A stretch of DNA of 64,000 nucleotides, taken from NCBI GenBank assembly GCA_034421575.1, contig DAOUKG010000046.1:1-64000 (forward strand), in the 5' to 3' direction. A program made the translations under genes and the position numbers. Positions 42,912 through 50,558 of this stretch are shown one piece after another. Origin of the DNA: VXLM01 sp034421575 (lineage in GTDB: Bacteria > Chloroflexota > Dehalococcoidia > Lucifugimonadales > VXLM01). Below the pieces are notes generated by a model. That model ran no database searches. It was not told the origin of the DNA and saw only the letters and a list, made by a program, of their open reading frames with translations. Every line of letters begins with the position of its first letter. Positions within the stretch are counted from its first letter, which is position 1.

Positions 42912-42933
42912 GCTTGCTTGACTGTGATTCCGG

Positions 42934-44472
42934 TCAATCGTCTGAGCATACCGGCAGACCGAGCTGGCGCTGGTCCGTGTCCGCTACGGATGCAAGACCG
43001 GTCGGAATGCACCCGACGAAATTGTTTCCGCTGAGGCGGTAGAACTGAAGGCTTTTGCCGAGATTTCCCAACTCGGACGGTAATGCTCCGCTCAACTGGT
43101 TTCCGTGGAGGCTCAGCTTGGTAAGGTCAGTCAAATTGCCAAGTTCGGCGGGCACTTTCCCACTCAGCCGGTTGTTGGAGAGCCATAGGTTATCCAGAAT
43201 CCTGAGATTGCCCAGCTCACCCGGTATTGTACCGCTCAATCGATTATTGTGAAGATATAGCCCTTCTAGAGATGTGGTCTTACCGAGTTCCGCGATGACC
43301 GGACCACTCAACCTATTGCTGTGGAGGTTGAGGACCTTCAGGTCCGATATCTCGCCCAGTTCCGGCGGGATTGGACCTTCCAGGTCGTTACTATGGAGGT
43401 CAAGTATCATCAGTTTTGAAAGACGCCCCAGTTCCGCCGGAATCTCTCCTTGCAATTGATTGTTTCGAAGGTCCAGGTGGGTAAGCTCGGCAAGGTTCCC
43501 CAACTCCCGTGGAAGCGAACCCCTCAGCTGGCTATCGCGAAGTATCAGCCGGGTCACCCGCCTTGGGTTGCCCCCGACCGTCACGCCTTCCCAGCTGGTA
43601 ATCGGTACGTCCGTCGACCAATTCAGGCTGCCGCCCCCGGCGAGCCTGTCACGGGCCGCCAGCAGTGCTTCGGAATCTGAGGTCATCCCCGCGTTGGTGC
43701 CGGCTGCATGCGCGACATACGCCCGAAGCACTTCATCCACGCCGCCTACGGTTCTCACCTGGCCACGCTCCAGCCAGATCGCCTCGGTGCAGAACTCGCG
43801 AATAATCTCCGGGGACTGTGAAACGACCACCAGCGTATTGGCTGAGGTCATCATCTCGTTGAAACGGTCCTTGGCCTTGAGCCGAAAGCTCTTGTCCCCG
43901 ACGCCGATCACCTCGTCAACGAGAAGTACGTCAGGACGAATGCAAGTCGCTATCGACAGCACGAGCCGGGTACGCATTCCCGTCGAGTACGTCCGAATCG
44001 GCATGTAGATATAGTCGCCAAGCTCCGTGAACTCGATGATCTCCGGCAGTCTTCTGCTGATCTCCTTCTTCGTCAGACCAAGAAGGATTCCGGTGAGAAC
44101 AATGTTCTCCAGCCCGGTGGCGTCGGGTCGGACGCCGAGGAGTTCCGGGAACAGGGTGGATATCGTTCCCCGGGTCTCCGCAACCCCGCGTGTGGGGTGG
44201 TAGATTCCTGCCATCACCCTCAGCAGCGTGCTCTTGCCGGCCCCGTTAGCCCCGATCAGGCCGACGCGCTGTCCCTTTGAAATGGCGATGTTCACGCCGT
44301 CCAGGATGGTAACGGTGGTTGAAGACCCACGACCGAAGCTCAGCCTCCCGCCAATCTGCGTAGGCGCAGCTTGTGACGCGCTCGTCCCCCTTCTTGCGCG
44401 ATGCGGAATTCGGCGCCGCGCCGGAATCTCCAGCGTCACGTCCTGCAAGCTGATGGCGTAGTCGTTGTCCAT
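42934..44472 (-). CDS. Polysaccharide-export ABC ATPase fused to C-terminal LRR domain
   Basis: Residues 1-260 are a Wzt/TagH-type ATPase. Walker A GANGAGKST is at 74-82, the signature YSTGM at 162-166 and Walker B VLLVDE at 182-187. The H-loop position carries Gln219 (VVVSQSPEII), where these ATPases have His. Residues 265-512 replace the usual Wzt glycan-recognition domain. An LRRNT_2-like cap (ALLAARDRLAGGGSLNWSTD; SWEGVTV) leads into eight ~24-residue plant-type LRRs (LxxLxLxxNxLSGxIPxELG). A cap with Cys488 and Cys509 closes the protein. The frame is continuous with no stop or shift at the junction. The permease gene ends four bases upstream. It probably energises glycan export, with the LRR recognising the glycan or a partner. 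I know of no characterised ATPase with this architecture. Confidence 0.93.
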   Translation of the reverse strand: MDNDYAISLQDVTLEIPARRRIPHRARRGTSASQAAPTQIGGRLSFGRGSSTTVTILDGVNIAISKGQRVGLIGANGAGKSTLLRVMAGIYHPTRGVAETRGTISTLFPELLGVRPDATGLENIVLTGILLGLTKKEISRRLPEIIEFTELGDYIYMPIRTYSTGMRTRLVLSIATCIRPDVLLVDEVIGVGDKSFRLKAKDRFNEMMTSANTLVVVSQSPEIIREFCTEAIWLERGQVRTVGGVDEVLRAYVAHAAGTNAGMTSDSEALLAARDRLAGGGSLNWSTDVPITSWEGVTVGGNPRRVTRLILRDSQLRGSLPRELGNLAELTHLDLRNNQLQGEIPAELGRLSKLMILDLHSNDLEGPIPPELGEISDLKVLNLHSNRLSGPVIAELGKTTSLEGLYLHNNRLSGTIPGELGNLRILDNLWLSNNRLSGKVPAELGNLTDLTKLSLHGNQLSGALPSELGNLGKSLQFYRLSGNNFVGCIPTGLASVADTDQRQLGLPVCSDD

Positions 44473-44475
44473 GAA

Positions 44476-45297
44476 TCATATCCAGAGCGTGAGTGATCTG
44501 CGCAGCCGACTGTATGTCGCGAACATGATCGCGATGCCGACGACGTTAATTGCCAAGACGACCCCCCACGAGGTCAAGGAGGCTGTCTCACCGGTCAGCG
44601 GCGCCCTCACGACCTCGAGGAAGTGCGTGAATGGATTGTAGTTCGCCAGATAGGCCCGGTCGTTCAGGCCGTCCGCGTACCAGAACACGGGCGTGGCGAA
44701 GAAGAGAAACCTCATCACCGCTCGAAGCAGATGAGTAAAGTCACGGAACCTCGTCCCGATGAATCCCAAGAGCGGTACGGCCCACAAGGTGGTGACAGCC
44801 AGGGTTGCCAGTCCCGGGAGCGCGAGAAGCATTATCGGCTCAACGGGTGTCTGCGTGATGACCATGACCGCAATGAACACCAGCGAGTGGATGCCCAACT
44901 TGACCAGGTGCTCAACGACATTCCGCAGTACGTAGGTATAGAGGGGGTTGTTGATCGAAACGATCTGCCGCGCATTCACGACAAAGACGTTCGCCCCCGT
45001 CGTGAGCGTATTCGACACGTACTGCCAAAGCACCACGCCGGCCGCCATGTATACCAGGTAATCACCCTGATCGTGGCCGAGCAGGCGACCGAAGAGGAGG
45101 CCAAGCCCAGCTACCCACACTGCAACGATAATGACTTCCCACAGAGGGCCAATGAACGCGCGGCGGTACTGCAGTTCGAAGTCGTACCAACCGAGGGTAA
45201 TCCAGAGCGGAGTCCTGACAAATGACTGGACGATGTCGTCCACACCGGACAGAAACCGAGCGTCGGACGACCTGACTGTCACATCGGAGTTGCGCAA
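44476..45297 (-). CDS. ABC-2 type polysaccharide export permease (Wzm/KpsM-like)
   Basis: This is the membrane half of the exporter. It has 273 residues. An amphipathic N-terminus (TPLWITLGWYDFELQYRRAF, then IGPLWEVI) is typical of Wzm/TagG proteins. Six hydrophobic segments and the late ANYNPFTHFLEVVRAPLTGE loop follow. The start is a TTG at 45297, and GTG 45282 is an alternative. It is the first gene of the operon, with the LRR-fused ATPase next. Confidence 0.92.
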   Translation of the reverse strand: MRNSDVTVRSSDARFLSGVDDIVQSFVRTPLWITLGWYDFELQYRRAFIGPLWEVIIVAVWVAGLGLLFGRLLGHDQGDYLVYMAAGVVLWQYVSNTLTTGANVFVVNARQIVSINNPLYTYVLRNVVEHLVKLGIHSLVFIAVMVITQTPVEPIMLLALPGLATLAVTTLWAVPLLGFIGTRFRDFTHLLRAVMRFLFFATPVFWYADGLNDRAYLANYNPFTHFLEVVRAPLTGETASLTSWGVVLAINVVGIAIMFATYSRLRRSLTLWI

Positions 45298-45396
45298 CTA
45301 TCGATACCCGACCGAGCGCGGAGCAAAGATCGCTTCATAAGGAGAGCCGCTTTCTTCACCGCGCGAGCTTGTCATCCTTGCCACTCCCCGAACGCC

Positions 45397-45681
45397 TTAA
45401 TATACGTCCAGCGTGAAGCCCGCTCCTTGGGGCGTCTGTTTGAAATCGAATACCGACTGTTCGAGATTCTCGGCGAGTCCCGGGTCGATCGCGAGGACTA
45501 CCGTTCCTTCGTGCTCGAAGAAGATCTCGCCGCCCTTTTCCATATCGATGACCACTCCGAAGTCGCCGGGTCCCGTCCACTCCGGTTTGACCGCCAGTTT
45601 CAAGAACCGACCCCCAGGCAGCGCCCTCGAGGCCAATATGGTCTTGAGTTCGTCCTTTGCCGCGTCGGTAACCTGAAGCAT
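45397..45681 (-). CDS. HesB/IscA-like protein lacking cysteines
   Basis: The 94-residue product from the ATG at 45681 has the fold pattern of A-type iron-sulfur carriers (MLQVTDAAKDELKTILAS; then the G-G-R-F-L-K-L strand, FFEHEGTVVLAIDPGLAENL and GAGFTLDVY). All three cluster-binding cysteines of IscA are missing. There is no Cys at all, and the C-terminal CGCG segment is absent. It cannot hold a cluster in the IscA manner. Such HesB-like proteins are annotated broadly as iron-sulfur biosynthesis, but here the role is unknown. It sits 13 bases after the MetE-like gene. Confidence 0.75.
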   Translation of the reverse strand: MLQVTDAAKDELKTILASRALPGGRFLKLAVKPEWTGPGDFGVVIDMEKGGEIFFEHEGTVVLAIDPGLAENLEQSVFDFKQTPQGAGFTLDVY

Positions 45682-45694
45682 GGGAGGCTCCGTC

Positions 45695-46723
45695 CTATCC
45701 CTCAAGTTCGCGGCGCACGATCTGCGTGCCTGCAACCATGGCGTTCAGCTTGAGCCGCGTTATCCAGCGTGGAAGCTGGAAGAAGCCGCAGTCCGGGTTC
45801 ACCACCAACTGCTCCACTGGCCCGTACTGCATCGCGAGCCGGATGCGCTCCGCCACGTCCTCTGGACTCTCGACATAGAACGACTTCACGTCGATGACCC
45901 CGATGCCGAGCTTCTTGTCGCCCGCCCAGTCCTTCCAGTGCTCGATCTCGCTCATCTCCCGATTTGCGTATTCGAGCACCAGTTCGTCGTACCGGCACTC
46001 CTGCACCTTGGGGAACATCCACGCAAACGAGCGCTTGCCGCGGGGCCTGCTGGTGAGATTCCCAAAGCAGATGTGCAGCGCCAGCTTCGCATTCACCCCC
46101 TCCACCGCCGCGTTGTATAGGTCTATCCAGTCATCGAGCTGACCCGGAATAACGGCGAAAGAGGGTTCGTCGAGTTGGATGTAGTCGACGCCTTCCGCCA
46201 CCAATGCCTTGAGTTCCCTGTTGATCGCCTTCGCGAATTCCCAGGACATCTCGACCCTGTCCCTGTACACGTCGCCTGGACGAATGTGAATCGTCAGCGT
46301 CAGGGGGCCGGGACAGGTCATCTTGATGGGTTTGGTCGTGTTGGCCCGAGCATACCGGTACTCATCGACGATACCAAGACCACCCGGCACGCCGAGCTTC
46401 TCCACGGCTTTGTAGCGGGGTGGAGAGTCATAGCCGTACAGACCGACCTTCCGCAGCTCCGGCTCCTGCTCTATGCCCTGAATCCGCTTGTAGAAGCTCT
46501 GCACGAAGTACCATCGCCTCATCTCCCCGTCCGAGATGATGTCGACCCCTGCCTTCTCCTGGTCGAGTATCGCCATATTCACGGCGTCGTCATACAGCTC
46601 CCGCTCGTCGGTTCGCCCGTAGCCGCCCTTCTCGATCTCGTCCAAGGCCGTCCACATCCAGCCGGGATAGGCATGGCTCCCGATTACGGTTGTGGGCAAG
46701 AGGCTTGGGGCGGACGCGGTCAT
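45695..46723 (-). CDS. MetE-like cobalamin-independent methionine synthase family
   Basis: This is a single-domain member matching the C-terminal catalytic half of MetE. The ATG at 46723 has GGAG seven bases upstream and gives 342 residues starting MTASAPSLLPTTVIGSHAYP. Family marks are ISDGEMRRWYF, YIQLDEPSFAVIPGQ, the zinc ligand pair His and Cys in LALHICFGN, and the later Cys in VVNPDCGFFQLPRW. Short archaeal-type proteins of this family take methyl groups from donors other than folate. The methyl donor here is unknown. Confidence 0.85.
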   Translation of the reverse strand: MTASAPSLLPTTVIGSHAYPGWMWTALDEIEKGGYGRTDERELYDDAVNMAILDQEKAGVDIISDGEMRRWYFVQSFYKRIQGIEQEPELRKVGLYGYDSPPRYKAVEKLGVPGGLGIVDEYRYARANTTKPIKMTCPGPLTLTIHIRPGDVYRDRVEMSWEFAKAINRELKALVAEGVDYIQLDEPSFAVIPGQLDDWIDLYNAAVEGVNAKLALHICFGNLTSRPRGKRSFAWMFPKVQECRYDELVLEYANREMSEIEHWKDWAGDKKLGIGVIDVKSFYVESPEDVAERIRLAMQYGPVEQLVVNPDCGFFQLPRWITRLKLNAMVAGTQIVRRELEG

Positions 46724-46827
46724 TTCATGCTCCATTGAATCGAAAAGTAGGTTTCAAGTATATGGGGTAAGCCGTGCGGAATCCAGAACGTGAGGGGCGC
46801 TCCGGCCGACGGCGGCCTCGACAAAAA

Positions 46828-47175
46828 CTACACCACCTGCCTAGTCGCCGCTCGGAGACGCTGCTCCAGCACCCGAATTCTCCCTCGCAACTCGTCCTTT
46901 TCCTCCTCTGCCTGTTCGAGCCGATCTAGGAGCTTGATAACCACCTCGACTCCGGCGAGGTTCACGCCGAGATCGTTGATGAGCCCACGGATCCGCTGCA
47001 CTCGTTCCACCTCGCGGCGCGAGTACATCCGCTGATTGCCCAATGTGCGCCGGGGCTGTACGAGGCCGATGCTCTCGTAGTAGCGAAGCGTCTGCGTCCT
47101 GACCCCCACGATGCGCGCCGCCACGCTGATAACGAAGCACGGTTCGTCGTATCCGACCATATCCTCCATGTTCAT
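46828..47175 (-). CDS. hspR: HspR heat-shock repressor (MerR family)
   Basis: This is a DNA-binding repressor of chaperone genes. Its 115 residues contain a MerR helix-turn-helix (FVISVAARIVGVRTQTLRYY, ESIGLVQPRR, RMYSRREVERVQRIRGLIND) and a C-terminal coiled coil. The placement three bases after a dnaJ-like gene is the classic HspR setting (HspR uses DnaK as co-repressor). It likely acts on the divergent control region at 48070-48335. No full CTTGAGT-N7-ACTCAAG operator could be found by eye. The ATG follows AAGGGG. Confidence 0.92.
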   Translation of the reverse strand: MNMEDMVGYDEPCFVISVAARIVGVRTQTLRYYESIGLVQPRRTLGNQRMYSRREVERVQRIRGLINDLGVNLAGVEVVIKLLDRLEQAEEEKDELRGRIRVLEQRLRAATRQVV

Positions 47176-47178
47176 TGC

Positions 47179-48069
47179 TTACCCCTTTCCGGTGCGGAGC
47201 ACGCGCAGTCGCTCAAAGATCTCCCGCTCTTCGTCACGCATGGGTTCGGGCATCGTCGGCCGGACCACCACGAACAGGTCACCCTTGGCATCGGGCGATC
47301 CAAGATTCGGCATACCCTTGCCCTTCAGACGAATTCTCTGACCGTTCCGGCTCCCCGAGGGAATCTTCAGTTGGACCTTCCCGGTTATGGTGGAAATCTC
47401 GACCTCCGCGCCCAGTGCCGCATCGTCGAGCGGCACCGGAACGTCCAGGTACAGATCGTCGCCCAGTCGCTGGAAATTGGGGTGAGGCTCCACGACCATC
47501 TTCAGCCGGAGGTCCTGGTTCTCCGCCGGTCTCACCTTCACCACCGAACCGGTGTCCACTCCCGGCGGAATGTCGACCTCTATCCGGCGCTCTCGCCCGC
47601 TCTGCGTGATCGTCACCGTCCTCTTCGACCCAAGATACGCCTCTTCCAGGGTCACCTCGATGTCGAGCTCCAGTCGCTGAGGACGCGTCGGCGATTCCCT
47701 CCGGCTGCGCTGCGATTTCCGAAAGAGGTCCTCGAAGCCGCCGAACAGGTCGTCGGACTCAAACCCGTCGTGGCCTGTCCATGTATGCGTCCTGCCTCCG
47801 CTCGGACCGGCGTATCGCGACTCGAACTCCTCCGCCCGCCTCCAGTCGTCACCGTACTTGTCGTACTTCTTACGACTCTCCTCGTCGGACAACACCTCGT
47901 TAGCCTCGTTGATCTCCTTGAACTTGGCCTCGGCCTGCTTGTCGTCCGGGTTCAAGTCGGGATGGTATTTGCGCGCAAGCCTCCGAAACGCCTGGCGAAT
48001 ATCCTTCTCCGTAGCGCTCTTGCCTACGCCCAAGACGTCGTAGTAGCTCTTTGATTTCCGCGTGGTCAT
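47179..48069 (-). CDS. DnaJ-class chaperone without zinc finger (CbpA-like)
   Basis: This is a co-chaperone that stimulates DnaK. It has 296 residues. The J-domain (SYYDVLGVGKSATEKDIRQA, with the HPD tripeptide in ARKYHPDLNP) is followed by a Gly/Phe-rich linker (DDLFGGFEDLF). Two beta-sandwich client domains follow directly (LDIEVTLEEAYLGSKRTVTI). The CxxCxGxG zinc repeats of DnaJ itself are absent, hence the CbpA/DnaJ2 type. It is the first gene of a dnaJ-hspR operon. dnaK and grpE are not in the window. Confidence 0.93.
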   Translation of the reverse strand: MTTRKSKSYYDVLGVGKSATEKDIRQAFRRLARKYHPDLNPDDKQAEAKFKEINEANEVLSDEESRKKYDKYGDDWRRAEEFESRYAGPSGGRTHTWTGHDGFESDDLFGGFEDLFRKSQRSRRESPTRPQRLELDIEVTLEEAYLGSKRTVTITQSGRERRIEVDIPPGVDTGSVVKVRPAENQDLRLKMVVEPHPNFQRLGDDLYLDVPVPLDDAALGAEVEISTITGKVQLKIPSGSRNGQRIRLKGKGMPNLGSPDAKGDLFVVVRPTMPEPMRDEEREIFERLRVLRTGKG

Positions 48070-48142
48070 TACCTTGGTCTCAGTCGGACTACCCGAACTT
48101 GACTCTACTGCCTATTTCCGCTGGTGACTTCTGCATATCCAA

Positions 48143-48168
48143 TGTAGGGGCGACCCTTGTGGTCGCCC
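48143..48168. repeat. Dispersed GTAGGGGCGACC/GGTCGCCC repeat
   Basis: TGTAGGGGCGACCCTTGTGG followed by TCGCCC is repeated almost exactly at 53349-53374 between nusG and rplK. A related form sits at 179-209. The unit folds into a hairpin (GGGCGACC with GGTCGCCC). It is intergenic in every case. Confidence 0.7.
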
Positions 48169-48184
48169 TCCACCTCATACGGCA

Positions 48185-48213
48185 ATATTACTACACGTAT
48201 AGGTATCGCTCAA
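48185..48213 (-). promoter_or_regulatory. Putative dnaJ-hspR promoter
   Basis: Read on the minus strand, TTGAGC (48213-48208) and TAATAT (48190-48185) are separated by 17 bases and point toward the dnaJ start at 48069. They lie in an AT-rich island unlike the surrounding GC-rich sequence. A second minus-strand candidate, TTGAGT with TACAAT, is 16 bases apart further upstream. Confidence 0.5.
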
Positions 48214-48242
48214 CTGTACATGCAGTAAATACTATAACTCTA

Positions 48243-48272
48243 TTGACACTATTGTATGAAACTGGTTATACT
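48243..48272 (+). promoter_or_regulatory. Putative hsp20 promoter
   Basis: TTGACA at 48243-48248 and TATACT at 48267-48272, with an 18-base spacer, lie 64 bases before the hsp20 ATG. The region is shared with the divergent dnaJ-hspR promoter, so HspR control of both directions is plausible. ACTCAA just after the -10 (48273) matches half of an HspR operator only. Confidence 0.65.
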
Positions 48273-48335
48273 ACTCAATGAAGTGATTCGGCACTGCCAA
48301 GTATGAATCACAATCCAAATTGAGAGGTATCGGCA

Positions 48336-48776
48336 ATGGTACTACTGAGATTGCATCCAGTCGCGGAGTTGCGGCGAATGGACAACGTGATGAACAGGTT
48401 TTGGAGGAACTACTCCGGCTCCCGCGCCTTTGCGCGTGCGACGGCGTGGGCGGTCCCCATCGATGTCCGGCAGGAGGGAGACAGCATCACCGTCGATGCT
48501 TCCCTGCCCGGCGTCGATCCCTCCCAGATCAACGCCACAGTGGAGGACGGCGTACTCACCATCAGGGGACAGACCCCGGAGGAGACGGAGCAGAAGGACG
48601 AGAGCTATTACCTGCGGGAGCGCAGGGCCGGAGCCTTCCATCGCTCCGTGCGCCTGCCTGAAACGGTCGACACCGAGCGCGCCGAGACGACCTACGAGAA
48701 TGGCGTCCTCAGCATCTCCTTCCCCAAGCAGGAGTCCATGAAGGCCAAGAGCCTCACCATCAACGTGAAGGACTAA
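48336..48776 (+). CDS. Small heat-shock protein, Hsp20 family
   Basis: This is an ATP-independent holdase. Its 146 residues hold an alpha-crystallin domain at about 40-140 (AVPIDVRQEGDSITVDASLP, GVLTIRG, RSVRLPE, YENGVLSISFPK). The family ending is present but the C-terminal I-x-I anchor is weak (LTINVKD). It is transcribed divergently from dnaJ-hspR. The ATG follows GAGAGG. Confidence 0.95.
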   Translation: MVLLRLHPVAELRRMDNVMNRFWRNYSGSRAFARATAWAVPIDVRQEGDSITVDASLPGVDPSQINATVEDGVLTIRGQTPEETEQKDESYYLRERRAGAFHRSVRLPETVDTERAETTYENGVLSISFPKQESMKAKSLTINVKD

Positions 48777-48837
48777 ACCCCTCAGCCCCGGACCCGCGCA
48801 AGCCCCCCGCGAGTTCGGGGCACTCCCTCCCCTCGCA

Positions 48838-49335
48838 TTGTCCCGGCAATGGGACGGTGATATTCTAGGCCTTGATTCTTCCACGATTGCATACGAGGCC
48901 ATCTTGCATCTCGCCATCGACGGCTATGAGGCCGACCCCGCAAAGCTCAGCGACGAGTCCCTCGTCTTTCAATTCCTGGACGAGTACCCGGATGTCATTG
49001 GCATGACCAAGGTCGCCCCTCCGCAGGTCTACGCCTATACCGGCAAGGTGCCGCGAGACTGGGGAGTCTCGGGTTTCGTCATAATCGCCGAGAGCCACAT
49101 CAGCGTCCACACCTTCCCCGACAAGGGCTACGTCAATATCGACATCTTCTCCTGCAACGACTTTGACATCTCCGCTTCGCTCGATGACGTAAAGACCACC
49201 TTCGGCGTCGAGGGGGAGATCAAGACATGGACGATGGAACGCGCCTTCGATCACGCGACGCCGCGAGAGGCCTACGCCGGCATGGTCCGCGAACGCTTCC
49301 ACCTCGTGACCGCCCGAACCGGCGAAGATGCCTAG
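48838..49335 (+). CDS. speD: S-adenosylmethionine decarboxylase proenzyme
   Basis: This pyruvoyl enzyme makes decarboxylated SAM for spermidine synthesis. Self-cleavage before Ser in VIIAESHISVHTFPDKGY would form the pyruvoyl group. The DIFSCND segment supplies the catalytic Cys. The longest frame starts at a TTG at 48838 without a ribosome-binding site. A second TTG at 48904 (MHLAIDGYEADP) has GAGG five bases upstream and fits the family's length better, so the true start is uncertain. The stop overlaps speB by eight bases. Confidence 0.9.
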   Translation: MSRQWDGDILGLDSSTIAYEAILHLAIDGYEADPAKLSDESLVFQFLDEYPDVIGMTKVAPPQVYAYTGKVPRDWGVSGFVIIAESHISVHTFPDKGYVNIDIFSCNDFDISASLDDVKTTFGVEGEIKTWTMERAFDHATPREAYAGMVRERFHLVTARTGEDA

Positions 49336-50224
49336 CTCCGACTGGCCCGACGACGTCCCTCGCACGTGGGAGACCTTTCTCGATACCCCACCGTCATTGA
49401 CTCTTGACGCCGCAAGCGTCGTCGCAATACCCGTTCCCTACGACAGCACAACGTCCTTCAAGTCCGGTGCGCGACACGGGCCCCGTGCCGCAATCACCGC
49501 CTCCAAGCAGCTTGAAGAATGGGACATCGAGCTGCAGCGGGACATCTCGACCGTCGGCATCTACACCACGCAGGAAATAGAGCCGCACATCGGTGGCCCG
49601 GAGGCGATGATCGAGCGCGTCCGCCGGGTGGCAAGCCACTTCACGGCTCAGGAAAAGCTGGTAGCCCTCCTCGGAGGCGAGCACACCATCACCCTCGGTG
49701 GAGTATCTGCCGCGCTTGAGAGACATCCCCACCTGACCGTCCTCTATCTCGATGCCCACGCGGACCTGCGCGACGAATACATGGGGAGTCGATGGAGTCA
49801 CGCCTGCGTCGCTCGCCGCCTGTCTGAACGAGCACGGGTAGTCGAAGTCGGAGTGCGCAGCATGAGCGAGGAGGAGGCTCAGTTCATCGAATCGAACGGC
49901 GTCCCCGTCTTCGCGTGGCCCTCTGAGCACGGCATCGATGAACTCTGCGCAAACGTAATCGAGCGGTTGGGCAGGGAGGTCTACGTCAGCGTCGACCTCG
50001 ACGTTCTCGACCCCGCCATCATGTCCGCCGTCGGCACGCCCGAGCCCGGCGGAATGTCGTGGCACGAAGCAACGAGGCTGCTCAGACTGATCGGTGAAAA
50101 CCGGCATATCGTCGGGTTCGATGTCGTCGAGCTAAGCCCGACCGAAGGCCCCGATGCCTGCGCCTTCACCGCCGCAAAACTCTTCTACAAGCTCATCGGT
50201 TACGCAACTATGCGAGAACGTTAG
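49328..50224 (+). CDS. speB: Agmatinase / ureohydrolase family
   Basis: This probably splits agmatine into putrescine and urea using a binuclear manganese site. It has 298 residues. The three metal motifs are GGEHTIT, LDAHADLRDEYMG and SVDLDVLDPAIM. The sequence SHACVARR after DEYMGSRW fits agmatinase better than arginase. It is coupled to speD, giving putrescine and decarboxylated SAM. The spermidine synthase that would use both is not in the window. Confidence 0.92.
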   Translation: MPSSDWPDDVPRTWETFLDTPPSLTLDAASVVAIPVPYDSTTSFKSGARHGPRAAITASKQLEEWDIELQRDISTVGIYTTQEIEPHIGGPEAMIERVRRVASHFTAQEKLVALLGGEHTITLGGVSAALERHPHLTVLYLDAHADLRDEYMGSRWSHACVARRLSERARVVEVGVRSMSEEEAQFIESNGVPVFAWPSEHGIDELCANVIERLGREVYVSVDLDVLDPAIMSAVGTPEPGGMSWHEATRLLRLIGENRHIVGFDVVELSPTEGPDACAFTAAKLFYKLIGYATMRER

Positions 50225-50268
50225 ACCAGGTGAAGGATACACCCTCCAAACACACATACAGTGAGGTC

Positions 50269-50558
50269 GTAACTGTTCAGACTTTGTGAAAGCGATCAAC
50301 GCACACAGCCACCGTCATACCCGCGAACGCGGGTATCCATAGGGTTGGGAGGCCCCTCAACACCCGACCCTGTGGTGAATCCCGTTCGTCCTGAGCAGTC
50401 ACTTGGAAGCCTGCACACGACACCGTTCGCCCTGAGCCTGTCGAAGGGCAGGGCAATTGCATGTAGAGTTGATAGGAACACCGGCAATCGTCATACCCGC
50501 AAAAGCGGGTATCCATTAGGTGTAGGGGGTGTTCCCCTCATCAACTCTGAACACTTAC
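50269..50558. mobile_element. Inverted-repeat element, family B, copy 3, with nested insert
   Basis: The left end GTAACTGTTCAGACTT and the right end CTCTGAACACTTAC are inverted. A 7-bp direct repeat, TGAGGTC, flanks the unit exactly at 50262-50268 and 50559-50565. The interior is longer than in the other copies. It holds two ATACCCGC hairpins, a dispersed CCGTTCGCCCTGAG repeat (50423-50449) and the left part of a family A element (AGGGCAATTGCATGTAGAGT at 50448). This looks like repeated insertion into the speB-tRNA space. No protein-coding gene is present. Confidence 0.75.

Noticed and set aside
46724..46827. SAM or cobalamin riboswitch before the MetE-like gene
   Set aside because: The ~100-base space shows no conserved riboswitch core and no terminator/antiterminator pair.
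48273..48335. Full HspR (HAIR) operator upstream of hsp20
   Set aside because: Only one half, ACTCAA, is found. No inverted partner lies at 7-base spacing on either side.
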